A DNA stretch of 64,000 bases. Origin: CAYRQP01 sp964426545 (GTDB lineage: Bacteria > Fermentibacterota > Fermentibacteria > Fermentibacterales > JCC-6). The notes under the pieces are model-generated. The model worked only from the letters and a program-made list of their open reading frames with translations, was not told where the DNA came from and did not search any database. This document shows positions 32,085 to 42,073 of this stretch, one piece after another; position 1 is the stretch's first letter; the number at the start of each line of letters is the position of its first letter. The translations under genes and the position numbers were made by a program. The DNA is taken from the NCBI GenBank assembly GCA_964426545.1, contig CAYRQP010000007.1, forward strand, positions 1-64,000, read 5' to 3'.

Positions 32085-33404
32085 ATGGCAGTATATATAA
32101 TTCCGTTGGGAATTTTGTTTTTGGCGACAATATCCGCTGTTTTCTCTGTCAGAATCAGGAAGTTTCTGTTTCTCGCATTGATATTTCTATCGCTGTCGAG
32201 TCTCTCTATAGGACCGGAATCTCTGGGTAGATTCTCTTTGCGATTGCCCATTGCTGTAATTCTGGTAATCAGTAATTTGCAAAGTATTATTAGAACAAGT
32301 ACATATCTATGGAGGAGCAAAATCCTTCTGTTATTTTCATTGTGGACTTTGCTTCAACTACTTTACGTGCTAATATCTGCCCCGTCAGAAACCAGATTCG
32401 TTTTCGAGACGTTTGGAAACTACATATACTTTCTTCTCGTAGCTTCACACATATTCACCTGTAGCATACGTGAAATGAAAATCATGTTCATTGTTGCCGT
32501 AATCACTCAAATGTCAGGAATTCTGCTTTATTTTCCTGTGACAAGACCGATACTCGAAGGTGTCGGGTTTTACAAAGGGACTGTGTATCATCAGAGAGCA
32601 GGACATTCTATCGTGTTCATGCTACCATTTCTTCTCCTTTCGCTTAAACACACATTAAATAAAATGAAAAAATTAATATTGTATTTGATTACCATAACTT
32701 TATTGACGGTATCAATTACGACAGGGGCAAGAATTCCGAGTGTCATCTCCATATTGATGCTGCTCTTCTGGGAAAGAAAACCAAAAAAGATGGTTATTGC
32801 ATTAGTCATCTCGATTGCCGTAATCACTGCAGCGGTGAATTTAACGGAATCAGATATTTTCGTAGAGAGATATGACAGGATATTTTCACTTGTAAGAGAA
32901 AAAGATGTAGAACAGGCGGAGAATGTTGCCTTCAGAGTAAGGCATCTTGTTTATGGAATGAGAGCATTCTCAAATACTCCTTTTTTTGGAGGTGGATACG
33001 GACATTGGCAGGAAAGAGTAGGCATAGAATTGGGAACTATTGGCTATGTATGGGCAGCACATAATGAGCCGCTAAGAATATTAGTTGAATACGGGCTGGT
33101 CGGATTTATATTGTATTTCCTATCAGTGTGGTTTTCAATTAGACAGTTTAACTTCTCATTATCAGACTCGCTTATTAGGAATATAGAATACTGCATTTTC
33201 TTTGGAGTGATTTTCCAGATACTGCTGAATACATTCCATAATGCACTATTTTCAAGATCCTTCTTCTTTCTTTTAGCATCCGGCGCGGGGCTGACTATAA
33301 GGAAGAAATACTTTTCTGAAGCCTATGGAGAAGACGACGAATCCAATGAACAAACTAACCTAAAGAAAGATACGGATTTTGCGAGTGAAGAAAAGAAAAT
33401 ATAA
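32085..33404 (+). CDS. O-antigen ligase/Wzy-type polymerase
   Basis: A 439-residue polytopic membrane protein with about ten helices and the hallmark large periplasmic loop before the last helices, here FFGGGYGHWQERVGIELGTIGYVWAAHNEPLRILVEYGLVGFI, matching the Wzy_C/WaaL pattern (G.G.......HN..L..l.e.Gl.G). It joins polysaccharide to lipid A or polymerises repeat units at the outer face of the inner membrane. The C-terminus has a charged cytoplasmic tail. Fifth-frame overlaps are shadows. Confidence 0.85.
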   Translation: MAVYIIPLGILFLATISAVFSVRIRKFLFLALIFLSLSSLSIGPESLGRFSLRLPIAVILVISNLQSIIRTSTYLWRSKILLLFSLWTLLQLLYVLISAPSETRFVFETFGNYIYFLLVASHIFTCSIREMKIMFIVAVITQMSGILLYFPVTRPILEGVGFYKGTVYHQRAGHSIVFMLPFLLLSLKHTLNKMKKLILYLITITLLTVSITTGARIPSVISILMLLFWERKPKKMVIALVISIAVITAAVNLTESDIFVERYDRIFSLVREKDVEQAENVAFRVRHLVYGMRAFSNTPFFGGGYGHWQERVGIELGTIGYVWAAHNEPLRILVEYGLVGFILYFLSVWFSIRQFNFSLSDSLIRNIEYCIFFGVIFQILLNTFHNALFSRSFFFLLASGAGLTIRKKYFSEAYGEDDESNEQTNLKKDTDFASEEKKI

Positions 33405-33425
33405 CTACTCCACGGAGGTGATTAT

Positions 33426-34346
33426 TTGAGAGAGAATTCTGCAATCCCGATTATAGTAATTGGAATGAACAGGTCAGGAACAAGGTGGCTGACTGCACTG
33501 CTGACATGTCATAGAGACATAGCAGGAGTAAGGGTCATAAACGAAGAAAACCCCGGAGCCCTTGCTCTCGAAACCAATATGTTCAGCATATTTCCGCAAA
33601 TGTATGGAAATATATCGATTTTGAACAAGTACATAGCAATGGTCGAGCAATGGGCTACCACGCAGTACTTCAAATCGATGGAATTGGAAAAGAGAGATTT
33701 GTACGAACTGAATCCCAGACCGGAGAACTGTTACACTCTCTTCACGGACGCAATGAATCTCTATGCAGAAAGAGAAGGCAGTCCGTACTGGGTTCAGAAA
33801 ACGACTCCAAGGTGTTATAGAGATGTAGTGAATCATATTCCAAAAGCGAAGTTCATTGCCATCAAGAGGGATATAATCACCAATTTGCGTTCGAAACTGA
33901 AAAGAGAAGTCATCGACCTGAAAAAAAGGAAATTCAACATTTTCGATCTGATGCGGCTTACTTTTCTTTATATATCTGACGAATGGGTCATCAGGAAGAT
34001 GGAAAAGAACAGCAGGATAGATTCATTCAGTGTTTGCTATGAGGACCTGGCGAAGGACAATGAAAAGGAATTGAAAAGAATTTGCGATTATCTGAGTATT
34101 CCCTTCGATGCCAGTATCCTGGAGATCTCGCTTTATAGGAATACCAGATTTACAGGGAAGGATAAGAAGGAGGAGTTCTTTTCCAGAGCCGATAAGTTCA
34201 TGGTAAAACTGTTTCGGTTTTTGTTCAGAATGTTTCCGGGCCAGTTTATGTGGTTACTGAGAGACAAATTCGGTAAAAAAGGGAATTCCGATTATATCAA
34301 TGACACATTCAGATATATCAAACAGCAGTATGGAATCTATGAGTAA
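33426..34346 (+). CDS. Sulfotransferase-family protein
   Basis: A 306-residue protein, TTG start after GGAGGTGA. The PAPS 5'-phosphate loop GMNRSGTRWL (13-22) is at the N-terminus, followed by helical sequence with QKTTPRCY and KFIAIKRDIITNLRS, equivalent to the 3'-phosphate loop with Arg and Ser, and CYEDLAKDNEKELKRICDYL typical of this family's end. It would transfer sulfate from PAPS to sugar hydroxyl or amino groups, so the polymer made here may be sulfated. Twenty-one bases after the ligase gene. Confidence 0.85.
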   Translation: MRENSAIPIIVIGMNRSGTRWLTALLTCHRDIAGVRVINEENPGALALETNMFSIFPQMYGNISILNKYIAMVEQWATTQYFKSMELEKRDLYELNPRPENCYTLFTDAMNLYAEREGSPYWVQKTTPRCYRDVVNHIPKAKFIAIKRDIITNLRSKLKREVIDLKKRKFNIFDLMRLTFLYISDEWVIRKMEKNSRIDSFSVCYEDLAKDNEKELKRICDYLSIPFDASILEISLYRNTRFTGKDKKEEFFSRADKFMVKLFRFLFRMFPGQFMWLLRDKFGKKGNSDYINDTFRYIKQQYGIYE

Positions 34347-34379
34347 AGATAACCGATATTTTTTGGTTGAATAAGTGTC

Positions 34380-36251
34380 ATGCATAGGATACAGAAGGCT
34401 TTCCGTAATACCCTAATCAGAATAGGAAGGCATCTGCACGGATTACGTATAATCGTCCAGAAAGCGGTTCCTCTCCGGAAACATATACCGATAGACAGGG
34501 AATATCTGATGCAGATCATGTCCGATGAATCTCCTATGAGCCGTTTGTTGTCGGAAAGTAAATCCGCAATCAAAGATGCGGAATCGATAAATACCGGCAA
34601 ATTCAGAATATTCTCAACAGTTCCTTTAAATTTCGGTATCGAACCGGATTGGCATCTTGCAGGTAATAATCATCATTTTCCGATGAAACCCGCTCCTCTC
34701 ATACGCAGGAAGAACGGACAGGGATATGATGTAAAAACAGTCTGGGAACTTTCCAGATTTCAATTCATACCATCTCTCCTTGAAGCGGAAAAGCGCACCT
34801 GCAGCACTGGGTATATACGTACTGCCGAGAAACTCCTGTCAGACTGGATTCTTAATAATCCGCGTGGATTTGGAGTCAACTGGGTCTCAGGAATGGAAGT
34901 CGCATTGAGAGCCGTCAATATTCTTCTGTTCACAGCACGGATAACCACCGGAAACTCCGGTTATAATCCGGACGATTACAGTACAGTTCTTTGGGAGCAT
35001 GTTATCGAAATCTATGAAATGGACTTGAAAACACCCGGCGGGAAACGACACAACCACTATCTTGTGTCTACTGTATGCATGATAGTGCTGTCTATGGCTT
35101 TCAAAGGTAGCAAACCCGATGAATTGCTGACCCGTGCCTGCACCGCCTTAAGACATGAGATAAAAAAACAGTTCAGATACGACGGGATTAATTTTGAGTC
35201 ATCTGTGAATTATCACAGATTTACACTGGAGGCTCTTCTGTTCCTTTTTGCAGTCATAGACTCGCTGGACGGAAAGACAATACCCTCATGTGTGAGGTTA
35301 CTGAGGGAAGACAGTGAAGTGATACGACGGATAGAACAGGCAGCGTACTTTGTACAGTTGTATGATAATAAATTTGCATACGCTCCTGACATTGGGGACA
35401 GGGATGACGGGAGAGTTTTCTTTTACAGGGATTACTTCGGATGGAATCCGGATGATCACAGTTATATAATAGAGATGTATGAGTCGGTTTTTGGAAAGAA
35501 ACCGGATTCTCACCCGGACTCGGCGGAGAAGGGAATAAGGATATTTTCTGATTCGGGAATAGCAATCTTGTTTAACGATAATTACGCTACATGTCTGTAC
35601 TCAACTCCAGTCGATAGGCTGGCGGGAGGGCACAATCACTGTGATAAGTGCAGTCTTGTACTCGACATAGGGGGCATTCCTGTTCTGGTCGAATCCGGAA
35701 CCGGCAGCTATACCCTTGACCCTAAGATGCGGAACCGTCTGAGGAGTACAGGAGCCCACAACACAATAGAGATTGACAACAGAGAGCAACTAATCATAGA
35801 TCCCGCAATGGTATTTGCAGTACCGGAACCGGTAGAAACGTCAATTGGGATAGAAATGAATAACGGGGAAACAGCAGTTGTTGCAGAGCATAATGGATAC
35901 TGTCGGCTTCAAGGAGTCGGAATCCTGCAAAGGTGTATTATACCAGTTGCCGATGAACTCGTAGTTGCCGACACGGTCGAAGGTTCCGGAGAACACAGGA
36001 TTATACTAAACTATGTTTTGCATCCTTCCATTGAAACAAGAGTGGAGGAAAATAAGATTGGACTTTTCCATAGATCAGGTAAATTGTGCTCCATTACCAC
36101 CCCGGACGGAATGTCATTTGAAACTTGCATGGTGCCGTATTCCGACAGATACGCTTCGGTTACAGAAACAGAAAGGATCTCATTCACGGGTACGTTGAAG
36201 TTGCCTACTTTAATCACACACAGAATCATTCTGACAGTGAACCGCGTCTAA
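34380..36251 (+). CDS. Heparinase II/III-family protein
   Basis: A 623-residue protein. Residues about 80-370 are an alpha/alpha toroid with WHLAGNNHHF, FGVNWVSGMEVALRAVN and GGKRHNHYLVSTVCM, and residues 380-620 a beta-sandwich with AGGHNHCDKCSLVLDIGG, VLVESGTGSY and STGAHNTIEIDNREQ, the motif set of the heparinase II/III (PL12/PL21-like) C-terminal domain. It has no signal peptide, which is usual for copies located in exopolysaccharide clusters. It may trim or epimerise uronic-acid-containing polymer. It overlaps the 3' end of the convergent flippase gene by 26 bases. Confidence 0.88.
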   Translation: MHRIQKAFRNTLIRIGRHLHGLRIIVQKAVPLRKHIPIDREYLMQIMSDESPMSRLLSESKSAIKDAESINTGKFRIFSTVPLNFGIEPDWHLAGNNHHFPMKPAPLIRRKNGQGYDVKTVWELSRFQFIPSLLEAEKRTCSTGYIRTAEKLLSDWILNNPRGFGVNWVSGMEVALRAVNILLFTARITTGNSGYNPDDYSTVLWEHVIEIYEMDLKTPGGKRHNHYLVSTVCMIVLSMAFKGSKPDELLTRACTALRHEIKKQFRYDGINFESSVNYHRFTLEALLFLFAVIDSLDGKTIPSCVRLLREDSEVIRRIEQAAYFVQLYDNKFAYAPDIGDRDDGRVFFYRDYFGWNPDDHSYIIEMYESVFGKKPDSHPDSAEKGIRIFSDSGIAILFNDNYATCLYSTPVDRLAGGHNHCDKCSLVLDIGGIPVLVESGTGSYTLDPKMRNRLRSTGAHNTIEIDNREQLIIDPAMVFAVPEPVETSIGIEMNNGETAVVAEHNGYCRLQGVGILQRCIIPVADELVVADTVEGSGEHRIILNYVLHPSIETRVEENKIGLFHRSGKLCSITTPDGMSFETCMVPYSDRYASVTETERISFTGTLKLPTLITHRIILTVNRV

Positions 36252-37770
36252 AGACTCTCTTAATAATTCCTTTTACCAAATCTCTTATTTGAAAGAGTTC
36301 GCGCTTCTCGAAAAAGCCGCTGAGATACAGACATCCCGGAACCCCGATAGTAACAAACAAACCCCGCACAGCAACGGAGAAAACAGCCGGCGACATAGGA
36401 AGAGAAACAGCTGCAAAGGTAACACCTGCAATAACAAGAACGAGTTTTAAAATTCTCACGGTCTCGAAACTCATCCTATAGAATTTCTGTCCTGCCCGGT
36501 ATCTTGCATAACTGCTTAAGCCGTACCCCATTGCAAGAGCGAGTCCTGCTCCGGAAAGTCCCATGACGGGCATCAGAAGAATAAGCAGAGCAAAGGTCAG
36601 AACAAGTCCAAGTGCAGTGCAGATCGGGAACCAGTAGGTTTTGCGTTTTAGCATAAGACCAATACTTGCATATCCCTGCAATCCAAAGACAATGATAGTC
36701 AGGCACATCCACGGGATAACAGGAATAGCGGACATATAGGAAGGCTTGGCTATTATTGAAAGAACATCCCCGGAAAGAGCGACAATTCCGGAAGCAATGA
36801 AGCCGGAAAGCAGTAAATAGTATGTAATCAACTTACTGTAGAATTCTCGGGCATTCGGATCCTTTTCTGCTTCGAACACTACGGCCGGCCTGATCTGTTT
36901 CATTGGCATTATGACTAGAGTCTGAATGACACGGGCAAACCGGTCTGCAAGAGCGAAAATGCCCACAGCCGCCGGACCTGCAATTAACTTGATGATAATG
37001 CGAATTCCGGATCTTTCGATTAGAGTCAGTATATTCAGCGGTATGAACGGCAATCCGTATGAAATGATTTTTCTTACTTCGTTCAAATTAAAAACGGGTC
37101 GAAGCTCTTTTCTTATCATATGCAGGATTATGAGAGATGTTAGCAACTTACCTGCCAGGCTTCCGTAGATTACTCCTGCAAAGCCTATGCGGCGGAAGGC
37201 AACAAGATAGATTGTAACTCCGAGAGTTACCAACAAACCAACTATATTTGTTATAGCAAATTTCCTTGAAAGCTGTTTTGCCCTAAAGACAGCCATTCCG
37301 ACTGTTGTAACACTTTGAAGCGCCCCGGTGTAAAGAACAAGACTGATAAGGAAGCCATTTTTAGCAGAACCGGTAAGCAGATCGGCCAGAATACCCGAAA
37401 CCAGGTGGCCGGCAAGAAAAAGAGAGAAAGAGATAGATAGCGCAAGGTATAAGGCAGTGCTGACGACCATGGACCTGTCATCCTCATTGTCATAGTCATA
37501 ATATGACCTGAAGAGCGAAGGTCCTATCATGGATGAAGTAAGCATCGATATAGCAGGCTTTACGATGAGAACTAGGTTTAGTATCCCGTAATCGGCAACT
37601 GTAAGAAACCGTGTGTAGACAGGAAGCAGGAGGATGCTAGCGCTTTGCTGCAGGACACCGCCTGCACCGAAAATTGCAGTGTGTTTTGCAGTGTTCTTGA
37701 TTCTGCTGCCAAGACCCGGAAACTCTGTGTCTTCTGAAGGGTGTGTGGTTTTCCCGGAGTCTTTGGTCAT
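36226..37770 (-). CDS. Wzx-type polysaccharide flippase (MOP superfamily)
   Basis: A 514-residue membrane protein with about fourteen helices and the MOP/RfbX start (NTAKHTAIFGAGGVLQQSASILLLPVYTRFLTVADYGIL). It moves undecaprenyl-linked repeat units across the inner membrane and pairs with the ligase/polymerase at 32085. ATG follows AAGGA. The 5' side faces the methyltransferase gene divergently over about 240 bases, in which I saw no clear promoter or repeat. Confidence 0.92.
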   Translation of the reverse strand: MTKDSGKTTHPSEDTEFPGLGSRIKNTAKHTAIFGAGGVLQQSASILLLPVYTRFLTVADYGILNLVLIVKPAISMLTSSMIGPSLFRSYYDYDNEDDRSMVVSTALYLALSISFSLFLAGHLVSGILADLLTGSAKNGFLISLVLYTGALQSVTTVGMAVFRAKQLSRKFAITNIVGLLVTLGVTIYLVAFRRIGFAGVIYGSLAGKLLTSLIILHMIRKELRPVFNLNEVRKIISYGLPFIPLNILTLIERSGIRIIIKLIAGPAAVGIFALADRFARVIQTLVIMPMKQIRPAVVFEAEKDPNAREFYSKLITYYLLLSGFIASGIVALSGDVLSIIAKPSYMSAIPVIPWMCLTIIVFGLQGYASIGLMLKRKTYWFPICTALGLVLTFALLILLMPVMGLSGAGLALAMGYGLSSYARYRAGQKFYRMSFETVRILKLVLVIAGVTFAAVSLPMSPAVFSVAVRGLFVTIGVPGCLYLSGFFEKRELFQIRDLVKGIIKRVFRRGSLSE

Positions 37771-38014
37771 TTTATCCTTAACATCATGTAAGGCCGTATT
37801 CGGACTTTCCTGCAGGAGTAAATATACAACTTTCAGTCCGGCAGTTGTGTTCCTTCATGCGTGGGAATATGGTACGAAGCCCTGTATGATCAAAGTACAA
37901 TACTTCTGTCAGAATGATGTTATATTTGTCTGTATGTGTTTCAATGGAAACAGTATGAGCAAGTACATCAGACTGTGAAAATATGTGGGTTACCATAATT
38001 CAAGGCAGGAAAAA

Positions 38015-38710
38015 TTGAAGAGCTTCATAAAAAATATTCCGTTGATTGGTTCGATTGTTACCCGACTGCGACGAATAACGAAGAAGAAATCGGTTCCAAT
38101 AGACTTCTCCAATTCAGGTGAATACTGGGAGAAACGGTATTCATCCGGAGACAATTCCGGAGCGGGGTCTTATTCGAAACTTGCCGAATTCAAGGCAGAA
38201 GTAGTTAATGAATTTGTATCAGAAAATAATGTCCTATCCGTGATTGACTTCGGCTGCGGAGACGGAAACCAGCTGATTTTATCCGAATATCCGAAATACG
38301 TAGGATTCGATGTAAGCGAAACAGCAGTTGTGCTATGCAGAAAGAAATTCAGATCAGACAATACAAAGCAGTTCAGAATGCTGAGCGAATATTCCGGGGA
38401 AACTGCAGAATTGACCCTGTCGATGGATATTATATTCCATCTCGTGGAAGATCCGGTATTCGAAGCACACATGACAATGCTGTTCGAAGCATCAACCCGA
38501 TATGTCATCATTTACTCGAGCAACCGCAAATATGATTCCATATCGGAAGGAGATCATGTCAGGCATAGAAAATTCACGGAATGGATTGACCGTAATGCTG
38601 AAAATTGGAAACTTCTGCAGCACATTCCCAACAGGTTTCCATATGAAGGTGATGACAGAAGCGGTTCATATTCCGATATTTTTGTCTATGAAAAATCCGC
38701 TGGGGAATAA
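38015..38710 (+). CDS. SAM-dependent methyltransferase
   Basis: A Class I methyltransferase of 231 residues from TTG 38015, which follows AGGCAGGA; GTG 37985 would add ten residues. Motif I VIDFGCGDGNQ, motif II YVGFDVSETAV and ELTLSMDIIFHLVED are clear. Proteins of this kind act on small molecules or sugars. It opens a six-gene plus-strand run (to 43732) with the deacetylase and acetyltransferases, so it may O-methylate a sugar of the polymer. Confidence 0.75.
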   Translation: MKSFIKNIPLIGSIVTRLRRITKKKSVPIDFSNSGEYWEKRYSSGDNSGAGSYSKLAEFKAEVVNEFVSENNVLSVIDFGCGDGNQLILSEYPKYVGFDVSETAVVLCRKKFRSDNTKQFRMLSEYSGETAELTLSMDIIFHLVEDPVFEAHMTMLFEASTRYVIIYSSNRKYDSISEGDHVRHRKFTEWIDRNAENWKLLQHIPNRFPYEGDDRSGSYSDIFVYEKSAGE

Positions 38711-38767
38711 CGGTAATTTTGCAGACCAATAAATCAGTATGAACCGTAGACATAGTTTGGAGTTTTA

Positions 38768-39790
38768 GTGTCCACCGGAAAAGAGGACCCACCCAAATGG
38801 AAAAACAACGCCTGCTCACCGGTTCTGTTCTTTGTGGACGACTTGTCAAACAGATGGGTCGATGATAACAGAGACGGAATCATTCGGTCGGAGGGGGACT
38901 ATGGTTTTCTGGGGAATGAACAGGATGGAGCAATATCCTATCTGGAGAGGGAGATACTGTCTGAAAATCCTGCCGTAAAGGTTACATTCTTTGCTGTTGT
39001 GGATTCGATGTCCCCGCCTAATGAAACTGCCAGGGAGATATGTCATTCGTATCCAATGAACGAGAATGAGGAAAAAAGAGAATTCTTCCGGAACCTGCAA
39101 AGCAAACCCGAATATGAACTTGCATATCATGGACTCAATCACGGTATGCCCGGCGAGACTACAGATGAATTTACTCACGAATGGGAAACTTTTCAATCAG
39201 CAGAAGAAGCAGTCGATAATATCGAGAAAGGAATAAATATCTTCAAAGATACAGTTGGTACTGCTCCTTCCGGTGGAAAATACTGCGGCTATCGTTCGAA
39301 TGATCTTTCGGATGAAAGTGTTGATGCGACAGGATTCGACTGGTGGTGCAGGTTTTATAACAATGCTGCAGTCAATGGGTTTGCTGATGTCAATTACAGC
39401 GGAGAGGACAGCAATCCGACGACAGCATTCGATATTAAACATTTCGGGTTGAATGGTGTGATTGATATCCCTACTACGGTATCAGGCAGATTACTCTGCA
39501 ATGTGCTGAAAAGACAGAATGGAATCAGGGGTTTCCTGAAGAGGTACTTTAAACCGCTTCTTCTATGGTGGAAACTTCGGGAGATAAGGTATCTGCTGAA
39601 ACATAACCTGGTTATATCCATACAAGAACACATAAGTCCGGTCAGGGGCGACGGGAAACGGCAGAGAATGAATATCCGTGATGACAGAGACAGCCTTCGA
39701 ACTATTCTGAAATATTTGAAGAGAAAGAATGTCTGGTACTGCACAGGCTCTGAACTTGCCGAGTGGATAAACAAGAAGAGTAAACTATGA
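38768..39790 (+). CDS. Polysaccharide deacetylase-like protein
   Basis: A 340-residue protein, GTG start six bases after GGAG. LFFVDDLSNRW (Asp-Asp metal-type motif), VKVTFFAVVDSM, YELAYHGLNHGMPGE (HxxxH-like) and the closing IQEHISPV correspond to the catalytic motifs of NodB-like or DUF2334-type deacetylases. It would remove N- or O-acetyl groups from sugars during polymer modification. No signal peptide, so action is cytoplasmic if the call is right. Its stop overlaps the next start (ATGA). Confidence 0.7.
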   Translation: MSTGKEDPPKWKNNACSPVLFFVDDLSNRWVDDNRDGIIRSEGDYGFLGNEQDGAISYLEREILSENPAVKVTFFAVVDSMSPPNETAREICHSYPMNENEEKREFFRNLQSKPEYELAYHGLNHGMPGETTDEFTHEWETFQSAEEAVDNIEKGINIFKDTVGTAPSGGKYCGYRSNDLSDESVDATGFDWWCRFYNNAAVNGFADVNYSGEDSNPTTAFDIKHFGLNGVIDIPTTVSGRLLCNVLKRQNGIRGFLKRYFKPLLLWWKLREIRYLLKHNLVISIQEHISPVRGDGKRQRMNIRDDRDSLRTILKYLKRKNVWYCTGSELAEWINKKSKL

Positions 39791-40938
39791 GAGTAAGAGT
39801 CATCACATCACCTGAAGAATTCGACAGTGTGAAAAGCGAATGGATGCAATTCAAAAAAGAGACCGAAGATACAAATATCACATCTTCCTATATTTGGCAA
39901 CGCACATGGTGGAAACATTTTAGCAGGCAGGAAACACATAAGTTGGGATATGACAAGAAGTTGCGGATACTATTTATCTATGATGATACAGATTTTCTGC
40001 TTGCGATAATGCCGTTGTGCAGGGTCAGAAGAAGAATCAACAGACTGTTTCGATATACGGCAATCGAGTTCATTTCACAGCAGTGGGCAGGTAATTACAT
40101 TGACTGCATATCAGCCGGGCTTACTCGCGAACAGGCGAAATGGCTGAGGAACTGGATGGAAGAACATCTGAATTATGACATACTCAATTTTCGCTACATC
40201 CCCGAAGACTCAAATTATTTTACTCCCGAGGGTGAAAAATACACTCAATATTCGGCATGCATGGAAATCGAAGGAACTGATTATGAAGGTGTTCGAAAGA
40301 AGTACTTTTCCAGAAACCTGAAACACAAACTGAACAGAATTCACAATAAGATAGAGAGAAACAGCCTGAATATCGAATACAAAAGCAGAAGAGGAAGAGC
40401 CATACTCGAATATTTTGGAGAGATAGGAGAAGTTTCCATATCCAAGGAATATTCTGACAAGCAGTCCGTGTACCGGTCGAAGACAAAGACTGACTTCATT
40501 ATGGATCTTATCTCGAACTTTGGAGAGAATTCCAAGTGCCTTTTCATGTACTTCGAAGGTGTTCTCTGTGCATATAACCTTGGGTTCTATCATGCCGGTA
40601 AGTACACCGCCATTGATGCCGCCTATAACCGGAATATCCCGGAATTGAAGCAGTATTCTATCGGAAATCTGATTTATGACAAACTAATCGAGGATACAAT
40701 TACATCCAAAACTCCGGAATTCAGTTTTGGAACAGGTATCGATTCTTATAAACTGAGATTTACGAAACAGACCTGCCGGCTGTATTATCTCCTCGAGAAA
40801 AGAAACACTGTTAAGGGTAGGATTGCATTTGCACGGCTCGATAGAGACCGGAGAATCGGAGAAAATGCCCTGCTTGAAGAACTGCATGAGAAACTTCCGG
40901 ACCAGCACAGAGGTGCTAACAGCCGGAAAGGCAAATGA
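39787..40938 (+). CDS. FemAB/BioF2-like GNAT acyltransferase
   Basis: A 383-residue protein of the CelD/BioF2 (Acetyltransf_6) type, built of two GNAT folds: N-terminal SSYIWQRTWWKHF and LLAIMPLCRVR, central FSRNLKHKLNRIHNKIERN (the usual 'R.l.kk.r.L...g' helix), and C-terminal YHAGKYTAIDAAYN...YSIGNLIYDKLIEDTI..FSFGTGIDSYKLRF. The last motif ('l.D.g.g...YK..f') is diagnostic. These enzymes acylate amino sugars or other polymer units. Coupled to the deacetylase gene by a four-base overlap. Confidence 0.82.
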   Translation: MRVRVITSPEEFDSVKSEWMQFKKETEDTNITSSYIWQRTWWKHFSRQETHKLGYDKKLRILFIYDDTDFLLAIMPLCRVRRRINRLFRYTAIEFISQQWAGNYIDCISAGLTREQAKWLRNWMEEHLNYDILNFRYIPEDSNYFTPEGEKYTQYSACMEIEGTDYEGVRKKYFSRNLKHKLNRIHNKIERNSLNIEYKSRRGRAILEYFGEIGEVSISKEYSDKQSVYRSKTKTDFIMDLISNFGENSKCLFMYFEGVLCAYNLGFYHAGKYTAIDAAYNRNIPELKQYSIGNLIYDKLIEDTITSKTPEFSFGTGIDSYKLRFTKQTCRLYYLLEKRNTVKGRIAFARLDRDRRIGENALLEELHEKLPDQHRGANSRKGK

Positions 40939-40977
40939 TATGACCGCCCTTTTTATTATTCAGGAAACGATTCCCGA

Positions 40978-42072
40978 ATGAGATCAATGCCACAGCAAAA
41001 TCCGCGTAAAGTCCTTCTTATTGGAACCGGCCCCCCGCCTCCGGGGGGAGTGACTGTTTATGTAAAGAGAATAACTGACAAACTCAGCAGTGAACCTTAT
41101 TTCGATTTCATCGATACAAAATCAGCAGGGCGACAACTAAAGGTGTTTTCATTGATTGCGTATGTAAGAAAGAATAATATAAAGGCTCTTCATCTGAACG
41201 GGATGATTAAGGGGAACGCTGCTTTCCGCTACCTCATGATAATGGCACTTTCCGGAGTCAGCATCATCATCACCTATCACAATGACAGGTTCGGGGAGAT
41301 CTACAATAGAATGAACAGGTATGACCGGTTTTTCACACGGGCACTATACAGGAGAATTGACACTTTGATCTCCGCAAAGGAAGACGCTGAATACGTGTTT
41401 GTCGATAAAAGGAAGATAGCAAATGCAACTCCATACATAGAACCGTCTGATGAAGAGATTAATGCAGAACTGCCTGAAATAGCATACGAAGCCAGAAAAC
41501 AGCATAGAATACTGATTACGGCAAATGCTTCAAAGGTAGCTTTTCATAAAGGCACTGACCTTTACGGCATCGATATTTCAATAGAACTGACTAAGAGGCT
41601 GCTCGAAGCCGGTTATGAGAATATCGGATTTCTGTATGTAATCGGCCGCAGCAACGACGATGAGTACATTGCTGAAATGAGAGAACTGATAAGACAATAT
41701 CAGATGGAAAAGAACTTCTGCATTCTCACAGAAGCGGTTCATTATGCAGGAATACTGAATCTGAGTGACATATTCATTCGGCCGACAAACACGGATTCTT
41801 TTGGCATTTCCGTTCAGGAAGCACTGTTTCTTGGCAAACCCGCGATTGTAAGTGATGTATGCTGCCGCTCGGAAGGGAGTACCCTGTTCGAGAACAGGAA
41901 CATCGAAGACCTCTTTCAAAAAGTGAAATATACAATAGACAATATCGATGGGGAAAGAGACAGGGTGTCCAAAGTGGTCTCTCGCGGGTGCATAGAAGAT
42001 CTGTTGGATATATATGAAGCGACAGCGGGAATCTGTTTGCCTAATATCCGGAAAGATAATAGGGAAAAATAG
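40978..42072 (+). CDS. Glycosyltransferase, GT4-like
   Basis: A 364-residue GT-B enzyme: VLLIGTGPPPPGGVTVYVKRI glycine-rich N-terminal loop, ALHLNGMIKGNAAFRYLMIM, and in the donor half LTEAVHYAGILNLSDIFIRPTNTDSFGISVQEAL with the retaining GT4 E-x7-E arrangement slightly altered. Transfers a sugar to the lipid-linked unit at the cytoplasmic face. ATG 40978 taken; ATG 40987 is an alternative. Confidence 0.85.
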   Translation: MRSMPQQNPRKVLLIGTGPPPPGGVTVYVKRITDKLSSEPYFDFIDTKSAGRQLKVFSLIAYVRKNNIKALHLNGMIKGNAAFRYLMIMALSGVSIIITYHNDRFGEIYNRMNRYDRFFTRALYRRIDTLISAKEDAEYVFVDKRKIANATPYIEPSDEEINAELPEIAYEARKQHRILITANASKVAFHKGTDLYGIDISIELTKRLLEAGYENIGFLYVIGRSNDDEYIAEMRELIRQYQMEKNFCILTEAVHYAGILNLSDIFIRPTNTDSFGISVQEALFLGKPAIVSDVCCRSEGSTLFENRNIEDLFQKVKYTIDNIDGERDRVSKVVSRGCIEDLLDIYEATAGICLPNIRKDNREK

Positions 42073-42073
42073 G

